Source of the DNA: Cyanobacteria bacterium OH_CBB_238
GTDB taxonomy: Bacteria; Cyanobacteriota; Vampirovibrionia; Gastranaerophilales; Gastranaerophilaceae
Direction: 5' to 3'
NCBI GenBank assembly: GCA_023409995.1
Contig: JAEYQN010000165.1
Coordinates: 1-6,120 of the forward strand
DNA length: 6,120 nt
Positions 5,857-6,120 of this stretch are shown here, one piece after another (within the stretch, counting starts at the first letter, position 1; the number at the start of each line of letters is the position of its first letter). A program made the position numbers and the translations under genes. The notes beneath the pieces are model-generated. The model worked only from the letters and a program-made list of their open reading frames with translations. It ran no database searches and was not told the origin of the DNA.

Positions 5857-5885
5857 TTGAAAAAGCTCTTTTTTAATTGTAAAAT
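5857..5885 (+). promoter_or_regulatory. Promoter of fabI
   Basis: TTGAAA (5857-5862) and TAAAAT (5880-5885) each match consensus at 5 of 6 and are spaced by exactly 17 bases. Transcription would begin near 5892, giving a leader of about 26 bases that contains the GAGGA site at 5905-5909. It does not overlap the leftward promoter, from which it is separated by 24 bases. Confidence 0.6.
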
Positions 5886-5917
5886 TAACCTTATAGATAA
5901 AAATGAGGATTAATTTT

Positions 5918-6120
5918 ATGGGATTAATGACTGGTAAAAAAGGGGTTATATTTGGAGTATCAAATACTCATGGAATAGCCTATGGAATAGCAAAAGAATT
6001 GTTTGACCAAGGAGCTGAAATAGCATTTTCATATGCTGGTGAAATAATGGAAAAGCGTGTTCGTCCAATTGCTGAATCTATGAACGCAAAAGTTATAATG
6101 AACTGTGATGTAACTAAAGA
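5918..6120 (+). CDS. fabI: Enoyl-[acyl-carrier-protein] reductase [NADH], N-terminal part (cut by window edge)
   Basis: The first 67 codons of FabI, the short-chain dehydrogenase-like enzyme that reduces the enoyl-ACP double bond in the last step of each fatty-acid elongation cycle. The visible part is the NADH-binding Rossmann start: GLMTGKKGVIFGVSN (2-16), GIAYGIAKEL (19-28), the beta-strand AEIAFSYAGE (33-42), EKRVRPIAES (45-54) and NCDVT (62-66). Together these match the FabI pattern well, particularly the versions in alpha- and epsilon-proteobacteria and related Gram-negatives. The catalytic Tyr-x6-Tyr-x6-Lys region lies beyond the window. Position 19 is Gly where most FabI proteins I know have Ser (SIA). 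GAGGA, eight bases upstream, supports ATG 5918 over the in-frame ATG at 5927. A full-length product would be about 255-265 residues. Confidence 0.93.
   Translation, partial: MGLMTGKKGVIFGVSNTHGIAYGIAKELFDQGAEIAFSYAGEIMEKRVRPIAESMNAKVIMNCDVTK

Noticed and set aside
5860..5874. AAAAAGCTCTTTTTT as a terminator hairpin
   Set aside because: The loop would be only a base or two, and no transcript is expected to end here; it forms the spacer of the fabI promoter.
1..6120. CRISPR, tRNA, rRNA, integrase or defence-system genes
   Set aside because: No regularly spaced repeats, cloverleaf, or matching protein motifs were seen; the identified genes are metabolic or membrane genes.

Overview
This is an AT-rich window, most likely from a gut-type, Gram-negative-like bacterium. 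My best guess for the lineage is Gastranaerophilales/Vampirovibrionia ('Melainabacteria', non-photosynthetic cyanobacterial relatives). That rests on three things: the low GC; the style of the 4809-5780 protein (a short polar N-terminal region ending in a 'SDTFAKS' segment, one membrane helix, then an enzyme-like domain); and a cyanobacterial-style membrane glycosyltransferase. It is an inference from style, not from a marker gene. No rRNA, tRNA, CRISPR array, integrase or transposase is visible.

Layout. Bases 1-284 hold no convincing complete gene. The first ~160 bases are relatively GC-rich and dense in CATG palindromes, and they may be the edge of a gene or repeat element cut by the window. 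Next come, on the + strand: a secreted two-domain beta-rich protein (285-1067), a multi-pass GT-C/GT39-like glycosyltransferase (1120-2604), a class II fructose-1,6-bisphosphate aldolase (2710-3666), and a DUF475/TerC-superfamily membrane protein (3763-4800). A membrane-anchored putative zinc metallopeptidase with an HELKH motif lies on the - strand (5780-4809), convergent with the DUF475 gene. Divergent from it, the first 67 codons of fabI (enoyl-ACP reductase) start at 5918 and run off the right edge.

Transcription. The genes are close together but look largely separately controlled. A canonical -35/-10 pair sits between genes 1 and 2. A strong hairpin-plus-T-tract terminator follows the aldolase, and its T-tract runs straight into an extended -10 box for the DUF475 gene. 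A short A/T hairpin between the two convergent genes could terminate both. The 137-bp divergent region before fabI has a good promoter facing each way and a perfect 17-bp palindrome on the leftward -10 box.

Function. The aldolase (glycolysis/gluconeogenesis) and FabI (fatty-acid elongation) are core metabolism. The first two genes may act together at the cell surface (glycan transfer plus a secreted carbohydrate-binding-like protein), but that is only a proximity argument. The metallopeptidase-like protein and the DUF475 protein are the functionally unknown members. I do not see a clear multi-gene novel system. The best leads are the HELKH protein with its operator-like palindrome, and the CATG-rich left edge.
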